From: Voacanga thouarsii
Lineage: Eukaryota > Streptophyta > Magnoliopsida > Gentianales > Apocynaceae
Length of the DNA: 64,000 nt
Direction: 5' to 3'
Assembly (NCBI GenBank): GCA_026120185.1
Contig: JANUWF010000008.1
Span: 496,001 to 560,000, forward strand
Within the stretch, counting starts at the first letter, position 1. Each line of letters begins with the position of its first letter. Both the position numbers and the translations under genes were made by a program. The notes under the pieces were generated by a model that was not told the DNA's origin, searched no databases, and saw only the letters and a program-made list of their open reading frames with translations. Below, piece after piece: positions 12,760 through 24,315 of this stretch.

Positions 12760-15700
12760 TGTAACACCCTTACTAAAGGTAATAGTGGAAACATATCAAT
12801 ACCGGGTGTCACCCCGTCTAGTTACCCAGACAAGAGGTCTTTATAACAAAAAACCAACAAAGCATGTAAGGTCTAGATCCATACAACAACCTATAATGAC
12901 GGTCACGTGCACATAAATAACAAAGAATCTCATACATGAAAATTTCTATTCCACATCAATAATAAGGTATATTATCCAAAAGAGAAATGTCCGAACCTAT
13001 TCTGCTGTCACTGTGGTATCGTCCTCTATCCGTAGGTCCACTCAACTTCGGATCCTACAAAAAGGGTAAGATAAAAGACACGTGTGAGTGAAAAATCACT
13101 CAGTGAGTCTTGTGTGTGCTAGTGCTTTATCAAAGAGACAGAGTACATAAAACTTTTGTGGAATAGCATATCATTTTTTCACTGGAAACGATTTCAAAAC
13201 TCTTTAACGAAGAGTTTATTCAGAACTCAATCATTTTTGGAAAACTATATTTTAATTTCAAATCATTATCCCAATTTTTCAAATCACAGGCACTTCTCCA
13301 TTAGAAGGTCGACCTGTATCCATATTCAAGTCCCGCAGTCCTTGCCTTCGGCACCACGTATCATTGTGACATCGCAACTTTTAGTACTCAACTGTGCGTC
13401 GCCAGAATAAGTACACCACAACATACCTAGTGTACCGCAGCACACAATCTTTTATTTGCCACCATAAGCTAAGGGTCCCCATCCTAACGTCAATCACCAT
13501 CAAGGCAGCAAGGAGTCAAATGCATCGAGTGTCCCCGCTCGGCATCCAGCGAATGACTCAAAAATAAGAAGCACCCGTAGACGCGGCAATTGCTAGGTGC
13601 TAAACGGCTAGCCAGGACGACTCATCTCAATGTCCTGTCACCTCATTCGAAGTAAGAAAATCCCTAGAACTAGGCCAGGTTACTAGGGTCGTCTAACTCT
13701 AACATAGGCTAGTACAAAGATCAAAGTCCTTACTGAGTACTCAACGTTAACAATGCCAGCCCCATCTGATTGATCAAGTCAGAGGGTTATCTGATCCCGC
13801 AGGATTTTCAAATCCAAACATTTTTGGGGCAAAACAATACTTTTTCAGAATTTGATCCCACTGACTTGCAAGTCAAATCATCATTCACATAGGCTCCGTA
13901 GAGCCAATCAATTCATTCCATGGCACATTAGGCCAATAAAACAATTTCAGGGATCAAAAGGTCATTTTTTAAAAGTCAATCTCATCATAAGAGATCATTT
14001 TCAACATCGTTGAAATATGATAAAGAGTTCTATTCACACATCAAATCATGTTTCCAAGAGTATCCGGGTCATTTTCCCCGTACTTGATCACAAAAGTCAT
14101 TTCAAGGGTTTTCGGTCATTTTACCTATACCTAATTCCAAAAGACTTTTCGAGGGTATTCAAGTCATTTTACCCTTACCTGATTTGAAAAGTATTCACAA
14201 AATTTTCAATAAGGGTATTTCGATCATTTACCATATACCCAATTCCAAAAATTTTCATAAACATTCAATAAGGACATTTAGCTCATTTTCCAAATACCCA
14301 ATTCCAAAAGGAACTCATTTCAAGAAATCTAGAATTCTAATCCCAAAAGAGGATTAATTTCCAAACATATTTCCATAAAATGTTCTAATAAGGGCATTTC
14401 AGTTAATTTATAAATACCTGATTCCAATTTATCATTTTCTGAAAATCCCAAATAGTTAATCTAAAAAGCACTAAATTCATAAAATTCATGCTTTAATCAT
14501 CTAGTAAGGTTTCCAAGCCAATTATAATGTTCAATCGAGCCCAAAATAGCATAAAAGACTTCTTGCTCAGATAAACCTTAAACATATTTAGGGATTTCCA
14601 AAATGGTATAAAACATAGAATTTCATAGAAAAGTGAAGCGCACTAGCTTTCAAAAGGTTTTAGAAATCAAAGGGACTCACCTTGTATCATAACTAAACTC
14701 TTTTCATTTACAGCCATTCAACCATCGTTTCCACCGTTTTCAACGTTCCGTTGGCCGTTTACGACAAACCTACACCAAATATCGTTTTGGGGTTAAATCG
14801 TGTTTGGCTAAAAAATAACCGACCGTTAGCTGACGTGCCCAATGAGTAGCCGACGTCTAGCCGACATGCCCGACAGCTAGCTGATGTCCAATCGACGTTT
14901 AGCCGACGGTTAAGGAAAACGATCAACTTTTGTTCACGTCGTTTTTTCATCATTTGATCAATTATTTTGTTTTCATTTTCCCACATCCTTTATCCCTACA
15001 AGGGATTCACTTCATATTTCCCATTTATTTCAACCAAAATCACACAATTAATCATCCATAAGTTCATCCATGTTCGGACTCATTTTTCTAGAATTTCACT
15101 GCTTGACACATGATTTTGTTTTGCACATAACATTCAATCCACAACTCTGATTTGGCTCTATGATATACCAAAATGACCATAAGACTCTTAGCTTTATTCT
15201 GTATTGGCCTTTTTTAGAGCTCTAGTTTTGGTAATACAATACAGGGCAAAACCTGCCCCAATAGTTTTACATCACTTCCACTATTCATGCTTTCCTTTGT
15301 TCTTCTTTAGTCTTTAACATCTTGGAACCATTAATTCATTCAATTTTCCTTCAAATAATCTTTAAATCTATGATTTCCAAATTCCAATAGCTCACCAGAA
15401 TCACACTTATTCAATACAAATTCATCTTTTCTAATCAAAGGCTATTATAATCCATTTTTCCAACCAAGTAAATTCTATTTTTACTCTACTTTGATCGTCA
15501 TCTCCTTAACCGGAAACAACCTTTTAAGCCACCATAATTATTAAGTTCTTCTTCACACAAAACATCATTCAAAAACCCTTAGGCATCCGGCACTTATATA
15601 AGCATATACAAGGTTCATACACAAAAGTTCACAAACCCTAACTTTGATCCAAAATCAAGACATGAAAATCATGTTTTCATGTTAAAATTCATATCAATAT

Positions 15701-16608
15701 AATCACCGTAATGAGATCTATGACTTTAATTCTTGAAGCATAGACTTTTACCTTGTATGTGGTATCTCTTGGCTTAATTTTTCTCCGAGAACACCAAGAA
15801 CACACACACATCTTTCTTTCTCTCTCCTTTTTCTTTTTTCTCCCTATTTTTTCTAGCTTTTCTTTCTCTCTTCTTTCCCTACTCCTTATGCATGAAATCT
15901 GGCTATTTTTCAGCTCCTTAACCACCATTCTTGGTCCAAATTGCTGACCATTTGGTCACAAATTGTAGGCTATCCGTTACGTGTCGCAATTTTATTTGTC
16001 CACCAATTTTTTTTATTTATTTTGTAAAACTTATTTGATAAGCTTTATCTTGTATGAAATCTCATACAACCTCTCATAATGTGACACATGTCCCTATCCT
16101 CCAATCACATAGCACCACACGTCCAAGTTTTACCCGCGTTTCTAATTTTTCTCAGAAATGGCCAAAATCGGGTCTGGAACAGAAAAATATTTTACTTCAT
16201 CATTCAACTCCAAAAATTTCACTGAATCCATTGGTAATACTTAAAATTTTCAATTCCTTCTCAGTTTGGTCAAATTCGCGGTCAAAGTCGCTAGAGCAGT
16301 CAAAATGATGAAAATGCCCCCGATAACCCGAATAGCATAATTCACACCAAAACGTGTGTTTCATTGCACTTATCAGTTTCTCTTCTCAGTGTACCCTTAA
16401 ATTTTTATTTTTTTAATAATAGTAGCCTTCTAAAGATTTAGAGTATGGGTAGAACAAATCCAATAATTACATCCAGGTCCTGACAAGATATTATTATACC
16501 AAAATATTCGTCTCATTATACCGATCATCTTTTGTTCTGGCCATTGATATAAATTCTCATTCTATCACAAGTAGGGGCCAATCGATGATTAAAATATGGG
16601 ATATTACA
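12760..16608 (-). mobile_element. Large (3.85 kb) solo LTR, long-LTR gypsy family
   Basis: Starts TGTAACACCC and ends GATATTACA, flanked by a perfect 5-bp duplication acaca (12755-12759 and 16609-16613), inside the RNase H frame of the copia element. Read on the minus strand, its end (ttgttataaagacctcttgtc, then a GGTGTTACA terminus) matches the ends of the gypsy LTRs at 31334, 35043 and 57831. Its beginning shares phrases with the LTR at 27550. No PBS, PPT or pol lies inside. It is therefore a solo LTR in minus orientation of a Tekay/Del-like chromovirus, whose LTRs are known to be several kb long. The short frames inside are not genes. Confidence 0.85.
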
Positions 16609-16613
16609 ACACA

Positions 16614-17151
16614 ACTCCTTTAGAAGCTTCTAAAGCAACAACATACTCAGCTTTCATGGTAGAATCAGTAATGCAGGATTGCTTATTACTTCTCCATAAA
16701 ATAGCTCATCTAGACAAAGTGAAGACATATCTACTAGTGGATTTTCTTTTATTTTTATCTGCCTAGAAGTCTGAGTCTGTGTAACCAGTAGGAACTAAAT
16801 TATCAGCACGATATACAAGCATATAATCTCTCGTTTCCTTGAGATATTTTAGTATATGCTTGACGGCTTACCAGTGAGCTTCCCCTGGGTTTGACTGATA
16901 TCTACTAACCATTCCTACTACAAAGCAGATATCTGGCCTAGTACAAAGCATAGCATACATGAAAAACTTCCCATAGATGAATTGTAAGGGATCCCGCTCA
17001 TTTTCTGCTTGTCTTCTTGTGTCTGAGGACACTGCTTGGAAGATAAGGATAATCCATATCTAAAGGGTATAATAGCCCATTTACATTAATCTATGCTATA
17101 CTTGACCAATATCTTGTCAATATAAGTGGACTGGGATAAGTCTAACATTTT
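16614..17151 (-). pseudogene. copia RT C-terminus and RNase H, N-terminal part
   Basis: Minus-strand frames give 'VPTGYTDSDF' and 'TDSTMKAEYVVALEAS', the first Asp block and the 'E-AEY' block of copia RNase H (about 16630-16790), after the connection region of RT. Stops interrupt both. The reading frame would continue at 12759 after removal of the solo LTR and one TSD copy. Confidence 0.75.
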
Positions 17152-17747
17152 CTACTTCCTATCTCTAAGAAGCTTAATACCTAGAATGTAGCTAGCTTCC
17201 CCCATGACTTTCACGCTAAATTGACTAGATAGCCAAACCTTAATAGATGATAATATCCCTACATCATTTCCAATAAATAGAATGTCATCTACATAAAGTA
17301 CCAAAAAAATCACTTTGCCACTATCTGATTTCCTATACACACACGGTTCATCCACTTTTTGAATAAAACCATAAACTTTTACAGTTTCATCAAAACATAT
17401 GTTCCATACACATGACGCTTTTTTAAGTCCATAAATGGACTTCTTAAGCTTACAGACCATTTGTTCTTGACCTCTAGCAAAGAAACCTTCTGATTGGGAC
17501 ATATAGATGTCTTCACTAAGATAGCCATTTAAGAAGGCCGTCTTGACATCCATTTGTCATATTTCGTAGTCATAATGACATGCGATGGTAAGAGAATTCG
17601 AATAGACTTAATCATGACTACTGGTGAAAAGGTTTCCTCATAATCGATCCCTTCTTTCTGAGTATAACCTTTGGCAACCAACCTTGCTTTATAGGTTTCA
17701 ACCTTTCCATCTGCACCTCTCTTCCTCTTATATACACTTACACCCAA
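17152..17747 (-). pseudogene. copia reverse transcriptase (RVT_2) remnant
   Basis: Two overlapping frames. 17529-17747 holds '[20 protein letters not shown]', the N-terminal RT block. 17152-17553 holds '[20 protein letters not shown]', then 'KLKKSIYGLKKA' and the catalytic 'LYVDDILFIGND'. The YVDD motif and the AFLNG Asp-containing block are intact. A single frameshift near 17540 joins the two pieces, so the core is well preserved for a dead element. As in all copia elements it lies downstream of integrase. Confidence 0.85.
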
Positions 17748-17824
17748 TAGGTTTTATCCCATCAGGTGCAGTGACAAGATCTTAGACCTAATTGAGGTAC
17801 ATGACTCAATCTTGGCATTCATGG

Positions 17825-19224
17825 CTAGCTGCCATTTATCTGTGCATCATCATCAACAATGGCCTCCTCATATCTAGTGGGATCTTTTTCCTGATGATCA
17901 AAGACTAGATTATAGATCTCTCCAGTCCACCTTTCTGGAACTCTTTTGATCCTCCCACTACGACGAGGCTCAGTTTGTATAGGAGCATCCGGTAGTGTTT
18001 CTCTTGATTCCTTGATCAGGGTATTAGAAATACCTAAAGTTGCATCAGTGACCAATTTCTCTTCTAACTTTATTCTACTTGAACCCGTGGTGGATGTAAC
18101 TTGTTCATCCTCTAAGTATCTAGCATTAGTACTAACAAGTACCTTATGCTCTTGAGGATGATAGAAATATTCACCTCTCGTTCCTTTTGGATACCAAACG
18201 AAGCAGCATAACTTTGATCTTGGTTCTAATTTACTTCCTTTTGTTAACACATAAGCTGGACAACCTCATATCTTGAGATGGTTCAAACTGGGTTTTTGTC
18301 CAATTCACATCTCATAGGGTGTCTTAGGTACTGATTTGGAAGGCACCAAGTTTCTATATGCCGTTGTTTCTAAGGCATATCCCCAAAAAGAAACAAGAAG
18401 AGACGCATAACTCATCATGCTTCTGACCATTTCTATCAAAATTCAATTTCTTCTCTCAGCTACACCATTCTACTGGGGAGTCCTAGGAGCAGTTAATTGA
18501 GATATTATGCTGTAATGTACTAAGTAATCCTTAAACTTACTGAGAAGATACTCTCTACCACGATCCGATCTCAAAGTTTTAATTAATTTATCTGTTTGAT
18601 GCTCCACTTCAGCCTTATACTCCTTAAATTTATCAAAAGAGTTAGACTTGGATAAATATAACCAAAATGAATGTGATCATCTATAAAAGTGATAAAGAAC
18701 TCGTAGCCTCCCCTAGCTGGTGTAGTTATCGGACCACAAACATCCGTATAAACTAGTGCTAGTATTTCTGTGGCTCTATCCGCCTTTTTGGTAAAGGACC
18801 TTTTAGTCATTTTACCTTTAAGGCAAGATTCACACTGAGGCCATTCTTCCAATCTCAATGAACCTAAAGACCCATCATGAATTAACCTCCAAATCCAATT
18901 GGGATTTATATGTCCTAATCTTAGATGCCACAAATATGAGTCATTTGATATAGTATTTCTCTTTTTATTATCAGGCTCAGTTTGAATACTGTTTACTTGA
19001 TTTCCAATAGGATGTATATAAAAGAGATTTCCATACATGTTTCCTGTACAAATTAAATTGCGATTTCTATTAATGGAAACACCAGAATGGAAAGAAACAA
19101 AATATCTTTGATTCATCAATTTAGAAACTGGAATCAAATTTTGTTTAAAACAAAAAACATATAAAATATCTTTTAAAATTAACTTCCAATTACAATAAAA
19201 AAAAATAAGCTCAAGATCTCCCAC
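17825..19224 (-). pseudogene. copia integrase with GAG_pre-integrase domain
   Basis: 18583-19224 contains 'YLWHLRLGHINPNWIWRL' followed by CESCLKGKMTKR (the HHCC zinc-binding motif), then the core beginning 'ALVYTDVCGPITTPARGG' with its first catalytic Asp and FITFIDD. The rest of the core and its C-terminal part are broken by stops. 17825-18250 (SKLCCFVWYPKGTRG, then RRSGRIKRVPERW) is the hydrophilic tail between integrase and RT. The order after protease and before RT is diagnostic for Ty1/copia. Confidence 0.85.
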
Positions 19225-19233
19225 TGCTTCAGC

Positions 19234-19431
19234 CTATATTCTTGCTCTATTGCCTACTTGAAGTCCATGCACACCCTTGCTGAGTCTCTTTATCCTTTTG
19301 AACCCTTGCAAGGAGTTACAGACAGGGTTAGTGGCTCCAGAATCAACTATCCAGAAAGATGTTGATCTAACCATCAAAATAGACTCTAGGTATAGAGTAA
19401 TACCTGAAGTAGATTTGGCTAAGAAGTCCAA
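19234..19431 (-). pseudogene. copia aspartic protease remnant
   Basis: Contains the active-site block 'WIVDSGATNPVCNSLQGF' (DSGA triad intact), followed by LQVGN, the usual next conserved block. It sits between the gag zinc knuckle and the pre-integrase domain, as expected. The frame is not continuous with gag. Confidence 0.8.
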
Positions 19432-19439
19432 ATAATCTT

Positions 19440-20245
19440 TCTTCTAATGTCCCTTCTTGCCACACTTGAAGCATTTTACCTTTGGGCTGCCCGTTGGGCT
19501 TAGCCTAACTAGATACTTTAGACTGAGACCCTACATTGTTTTGGACCTTCCTCTTCTTAAATTTCTTAGGCTTTGCCTTAATTCTAGAAGAAGTAAAACG
19601 AGAGACCAAAACCTTTGACACGGGCTTCATAATCTTCTTTGCCGCTTGGAGCTCTTTCATAAGCTCCATGAGATTTATATCCAACTTGTTCATTGTGTAG
19701 TTCAACTTGAATTGAGAATATGAATCAGGTAAAATTTCAAGAACCATGTCAATTTGGCTCTCAGGATCTATTGTTGCGCCTAGGACCTCGGCCTCTTCGA
19801 AATAGGCAATCATCTTGAGTAGATGCTCTCGAACTGATACCCCCTCAGCCATCCGAGTGTTTATAATTGCTCTGAGAGCTTCCTGCGTTGTGGGCCGGCT
19901 CTTGTCGACAAATATGGTTCGCAATGACAAATTCATATCGTAAACAATGGCCATGTGCTCATGCTTGGATTAAAGCACACTAGATATGAAAGCCAACATA
20001 TAACACTTAGCCATCTCATCAGCTTTCTTCCATGCCTTCTCGGCCTCTCACTCCTAATCAGTGAATTCTTTCCTAATCTCAGGACAGGAATCCATAAGAG
20101 CATAATTGTACTCCTCGACAGTGAGTACTATATTCATATTCCTCTTCCAGTCCACATAATTGGGGCCTATCAACTTATTCTCCTTGAAAATGATCGGCAA
20201 TGGACTGAAATCAGACATTTCTGAAATATTGCGAAAAACATTCAT
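19440..20245 (-). pseudogene. copia gag (UBN2-type capsid) with zinc knuckle
   Basis: The start region at 20054-20245 (MNVFRNISEMSDFSPLPI...) contains 'LIGPNYVDWKRNMNIVL', the typical N-terminal block of plant copia gag. 19505-19954 continues with 'QEALRAIINTRMAEG' and 'LPDSYSQFKLNYTMNK', the UBN2 capsid core, and a basic tail. At about 19440-19475 'KCFKCGKKGH' is the start of a CCHC knuckle, cut by a stop. Frames are separated by stops at about 20050 and 19500. Confidence 0.82.
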
Positions 20246-22006
20246 TTAGTTTGTAAGGAAAAATGCACATTTCTTTATATTATTTCTTTGATAATAGATA
20301 ACTCTTAAAACCGTTATCAATAATATAAATAGTTTAACTCTTAGAAAAACTAACAGAGCTTCGTAAGAAGATTAATAGCATTCTAAGTTAAGTGTATAAC
20401 CATCACGAATCAAAACTTCCTTAATAGGTAATGGTCTAGAAAAAGTTCCACCGATAGGATGGCTACTGATTCACACCACCTACGAGCAATCTAGTGCTAA
20501 TACCCTCCAACGTAGGTTGGTCGATCCAAGCCAATGCCCTAGGCTTTTAATTTTACTCTTCCATTAGTTCTAGATACTTGTGAAAATCCATCCTATAAGG
20601 TGTCATGCTTAGAATGACACGAGAAAATCCACTATCTCTAATGAGAGTTGTGATGGAAGCCATAAGGCCATTGGAACCCCTCTCCTACTTAATCGTTTAT
20701 TGAAAATAGAGTTTTAGGCCCAAAAATGTTTTCTACAATCTTGTGGTTTCATTAACTTTAGTAAAAAACTAAAAAATCAATATTATTCTCTATGTCAAGG
20801 ATTAAATCCTTTGAGAGAATAAACTATGAATTTATTTTACTATTCTAAGTTAATAACCAAGTAAAACTTTATTAAATAACCTTAAGTTTACATTATTCTC
20901 TATGTCAAGGATTAAACCCTTTAAGAGAATAATCATGAACTCTTTTATTTTAAAGTTTCTGAGATTAAAACGTTTCATCAAAAACATTCTATCTAGTGAG
21001 AGTTTGGTCTCACAAGAACATGTGCATTTGATCACAAAAATGAAATAAGCATGATAACAAAAGTAAATTTTTTCATGCTCAAACTATTCATTTATTCCTA
21101 AGTGACCAAACAATGGATTAAACATCCCGAATTAAAAAATTAATGATGTTGTTTAGTCCTAAGGTGGTTCCATCCTTTACTACTCATTTTCATGCAAATT
21201 ATTCATCCATAGATAAATAAAACTATTGTAGAACATTAACCTCATACAATGGTTTCAAGATATGATTACATCAAGAAAAAATTGAGGCACAAAATTTCAA
21301 CAGTGCTCTCCCTTTTCTTAGATAGAATTGCGCATCTGCCTCAGAGTAGAATAGACCTAGCACCTGGTCTGTTTGCTCCACCTAGCTTTGGGTTTGTTCT
21401 ATTTCTCCAAAAATTTTCAGCTGGGGCAGAGTGTACCTGGCACCGGGTCCATTGGACCCACCTGGCACCGGGTCTGCTCTGTTTCTCCATCTGACTGGAC
21501 AGAGTGGACTTGGTGCCAGGTCCATTGGGCCTACCTGGTGCCATGTCGGCTCTATTTCTCCATCTGGTTGAGTAGAATGGACCTGGCACTAGGTCCATTG
21601 GGCCTATCTGGTGTTGGGTCTGTTCTGGAGTTCACCGATTTCAAAAAAAAAAAATCTACTTTTCAGCCATTTTTTCACCCCTCAACAATTCCAGCAATCA
21701 CATTCTTCAGTCCCCAAAATTTACAAGTTAAAAGATACGCAAAACCAAGCATAAAAACATACCTTTGCAAGTACCTATGCCTCTAAACACGAGGCGTACA
21801 TTGCATCTACTGAAAACAAAACACAAAAAACAATGGGAAAACATTAAAATACATCATCCTATACCTATAACTGCGAGACGTAAATGAACTCTAGAAACTA
21901 ATGTATGAGGGATCACATGAAATCACCAAAGATTCATTTTTAATAGTAAAGGAATCAACATTTTTAAGTTTTTAACCCTAGTACATGCTCCTAGATGAAA
22001 ACTGTA
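20246..22006 (-). other. Unusually long copia 5' leader
   Basis: About 1.76 kb separates the PBS (22007-22018) from the first gag ATG (about 20245, minus strand). No coding domain is seen in it. Phrases such as 'ctatgtcaaggattaaa' occur twice (20791 and 20901), and a GC-rich repeat array occupies 21355-21619. Several upstream ATGs would precede gag. Confidence 0.6.
21355..21619. repeat. 73-bp tandem array of paired near-palindromes in copia leader
   Basis: Eight 14-bp units lie at 21355, 21380, 21435, 21460, 21508, 21533, 21581 and 21606. Examples are acctggcaccgggt, acttggtgccaggt and acctggcactaggt. Each pair is spaced exactly 25 bp start to start. The pairs repeat at 80, 73 and 73 bp, with a spacer like 'tctgctctgtttctccatct'. 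Each 14-mer is a near-palindrome (acctgg-CA/TG-ccaggt), and many substitutions keep G-C or G-U pairing. Confidence 0.85.
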
Positions 22007-22018
22007 GCTCTGATACCA
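22007..22018 (-). other. Primer binding site, initiator tRNA-Met
   Basis: Minus strand reads TGGTATCAGAGC, two bases after the 5' LTR end at 22021, the standard plant LTR-retrotransposon PBS. It fixes the minus-strand orientation of this element. Confidence 0.9.
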
Positions 22019-22020
22019 AT

Positions 22021-23790
22021 TGAAGGATCAAAATGGAAAACATTAAAGAAAACGCAGTGGAAAATTTTTCAATTTTCCGAGCCACATCAAAGGGAGAGTA
22101 CTTACTTTTCTTTATTGGTCGTGGATAAATAAACAAAGTGCGGGGTTGCACTGGATCTTGCGTTGGAAAGGGAGACGGAGGCACCTACGGTTCGACCGAT
22201 ATTCTTGCCAATCTTCTACTCCTACGTATCAAACCTCTCCAAGCTTCTTCTCTTTGTCTTCATCTTCTGGAGTATGACTCTACCTTGTTCTTGGGTTAGC
22301 TTGGTGAAAGTTTCCTTTTTGGATAACTAAGATCCTCTCTAAGAGAGAAAGTAGACAAGGAAGAGAAAAATAAGAGGAATGGTAGCTACACACCAAGAGA
22401 GAGAGCTAGGCCAAAACCTTACCTCTCTTACCCTTAAATTTCGGCCAGCCCTAGGGCCGAAACACACTAAGCCCTAATGGGCTTGGTGTTGTGCTCATAA
22501 ACCAGTCTAGGAATGGCCCAAGTCTCTTTATTAATTAATTATCTTTTTTTTAGCTTCATTAAATACCTAAGACTAATTAATTAATTCTAATTGGACTATT
22601 AATATATGTCAACATATATCAGCCCAATTAATTAATTTATTCCAGCCCAATTCTCTGAATCAATTAATTATCTTTTCTGGGCCTTATTGAAAACTTAATA
22701 CTAATTAATTAATTTTAATTAGACTCTTAGAATAAATTCTATTTCTCTTCCAAATAATTATCCTTTAAGCCCAAATTGAATCTAAACAACACCAAGGTAA
22801 CTTGAGCTACTCCGAGGACCAAGAGACATATTATTCATGGCTATTAAAATGACCAAAATACCCTTACTATTAAATAGTTGCATTTTACCATTTTAAATAT
22901 TCTCATTTATCACCATATGAAAATATTGACCCTAAGAATAATATTGCTAAAGCAATGTCTCCGACCTACAAGTAAAATGGCAAAAATACCCCTCTATGTA
23001 ACACCCATCAATGAGATAGGATAAATGTACTAATGCCCATCTCAAAGACATCTACCATCCTTAGATCTCTAGTCCAATAATCCATGACTCACTCGAATCT
23101 ACTTGCTTATCATTGGAAGTGAGCCAAAAGCACACATTCTAGAGTCACATTCTCATGGCCCTGGACTATTAGATTATCCTAAACAATCACAAGAGAGTGA
23201 TTTAACTTCACCAAGTGAAGTATAGAAACTCTGTTGTATGAATCTGTCTTAACCAACTAGAGTAATACATCCAATGTACAAAGTTATTGATCTTACAAAA
23301 GAAATTTCGCGTAACATACATCAAAGTACAAGACCTTAGCTTCGCCAGACCTCCAATTCATACTCAAGTATGAAGGTATCTGTCCATGCTATAGCAGTAA
23401 TAGTCTGGTCTCTATAATTATAGTACTTTAAGAGAGACCACTACTACAGGTTTAGTTCTACGTATTCAAAATACGCTTATGCCAATGATTTGAGTGAAAT
23501 ACTCACTGATTCAAGGTAAGCCATTCCTCATTGGAACTCATGGCATAATCGTCTTACCTTGATGAAATGCCCAATTCCACCAAACGACTAAGAACTCAAT
23601 TTTATTTGTATGACAAGTACCCATGATCTATACCTTACTGTGAAGAATGGCCCAACACATAGACCATTACTTGTCACACTTGGACCTTAAATGTGCAACA
23701 ATATAAGAAACAAACTAAATTGAATGAATAAGCATTTTATTGTAATATATTTACACAGAATACATATCTTTGAGGGCACACTTTCCAATA
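22021..23790 (-). repeat. 5' LTR of the 13-kb copia element
   Basis: TG..CA-type termini (plus strand TGAAGGATC at the inner end; the outer end has decayed to ccaata). It is 1,770 bp long, next to the PBS, and colinear with 10650-12431. The two copies differ at many scattered positions, so the insertion is old. Confidence 0.87.
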
Positions 23791-24315
23791 AATGGTCCAA
23801 ATGATGATGTATGGAGGTTAACATGTCTCATGGAGTTAGATTTATCCATGATTCATCATATGACGTCCTTGAAGGATATTGACAAATTCTACCCTTTACC
23901 TCAATTTCAAGGAGGTTACTTGGTATTTGTAGATGGGTTGAAAAGTAAGAATTTCTTGATCCCATCTTTAAAATCTACACTACTTGGTTCAAAGGAGAAT
24001 TTCAATTGTGACAAATCTTTTAAAGGGATAAGTGGTGACTTTAATGTTTATACACTTTTTAGACATATTTTATATCTTTGTGTTGGGAACTTGATTTGTA
24101 TGTCTAAAAAAGTGTTACGGAAAGATGGTCATGCACGTTTATTCATTGCAACTACTATTTTCCATGAACCCTTCATTTTTAAAAAACCTCCCTTCTTTCT
24201 ACATTCATCATGTCTATCTTCTACGTTGAGCTTTAATCTCTTTTTCAAAGGTTTGATGAGAAAGCATGATGAGTGGAAAGAGTTTATATCGTTATTTTGT
24301 GAGTGGTTTTGTTAA
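23791..24315 (+). CDS. Unrecognised retroelement ORF fragment
   Basis: An open frame of about 175 codons from the copia junction to a stop at 24315. The in-frame ATG at 23770 lies in the copia LTR and is not its own start. Visible features are a Leu/Phe/Lys-rich composition and the phrases 'DIDKFYPLPQFQGGYL' and 'HDEWKEFISLFCEWFC' at the end. I see no zinc knuckle, protease, RT or transmembrane pattern and do not recognise the family. The true N-terminus should lie left of the copia insertion (before 10649). It could be a decayed gag or an extra ORF of an Athila/Tat-type element. Confidence 0.4.
   Translation, partial: NGPNDDVWRLTCLMELDLSMIHHMTSLKDIDKFYPLPQFQGGYLVFVDGLKSKNFLIPSLKSTLLGSKENFNCDKSFKGISGDFNVYTLFRHILYLCVGNLICMSKKVLRKDGHARLFIATTIFHEPFIFKKPPFFLHSSCLSSTLSFNLFFKGLMRKHDEWKEFISLFCEWFC

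Larger units (their letters stand above)
10650..23790 (-). mobile_element. Ty1/copia LTR retrotransposon, structurally complete, decayed
   Basis: Minus-strand element with LTRs at 22021-23790 (5') and 10650-12431 (3'). PBS at 22007-22018 is perfectly complementary to the initiator tRNA-Met end (TGGTATCAGAGC). A long leader precedes gag, and domains run gag - zinc knuckle - PR - IN - RT - RNase H (the copia order) before the PPT next to 12431. The 5-bp flanks aatag (10645-10649) and aatgg (23791-23795) differ by one transition and are taken as the TSD. All frames contain stops or shifts. A large solo LTR (12760-16608) interrupts RNase H. The insertion target is another LTR element. Confidence 0.88.

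Noticed and set aside
16054..16308. 84-codon plus-strand frame in the solo LTR
   Set aside because: No domain, low-complexity composition, antisense to the LTR's own orientation; expected by chance.
21355..21619. Regularly spaced repeats resembling a CRISPR array
   Set aside because: Units are 14-bp near-palindromes in pairs with similar, not unique, spacers, inside a plant retrotransposon leader; no cas-like genes.
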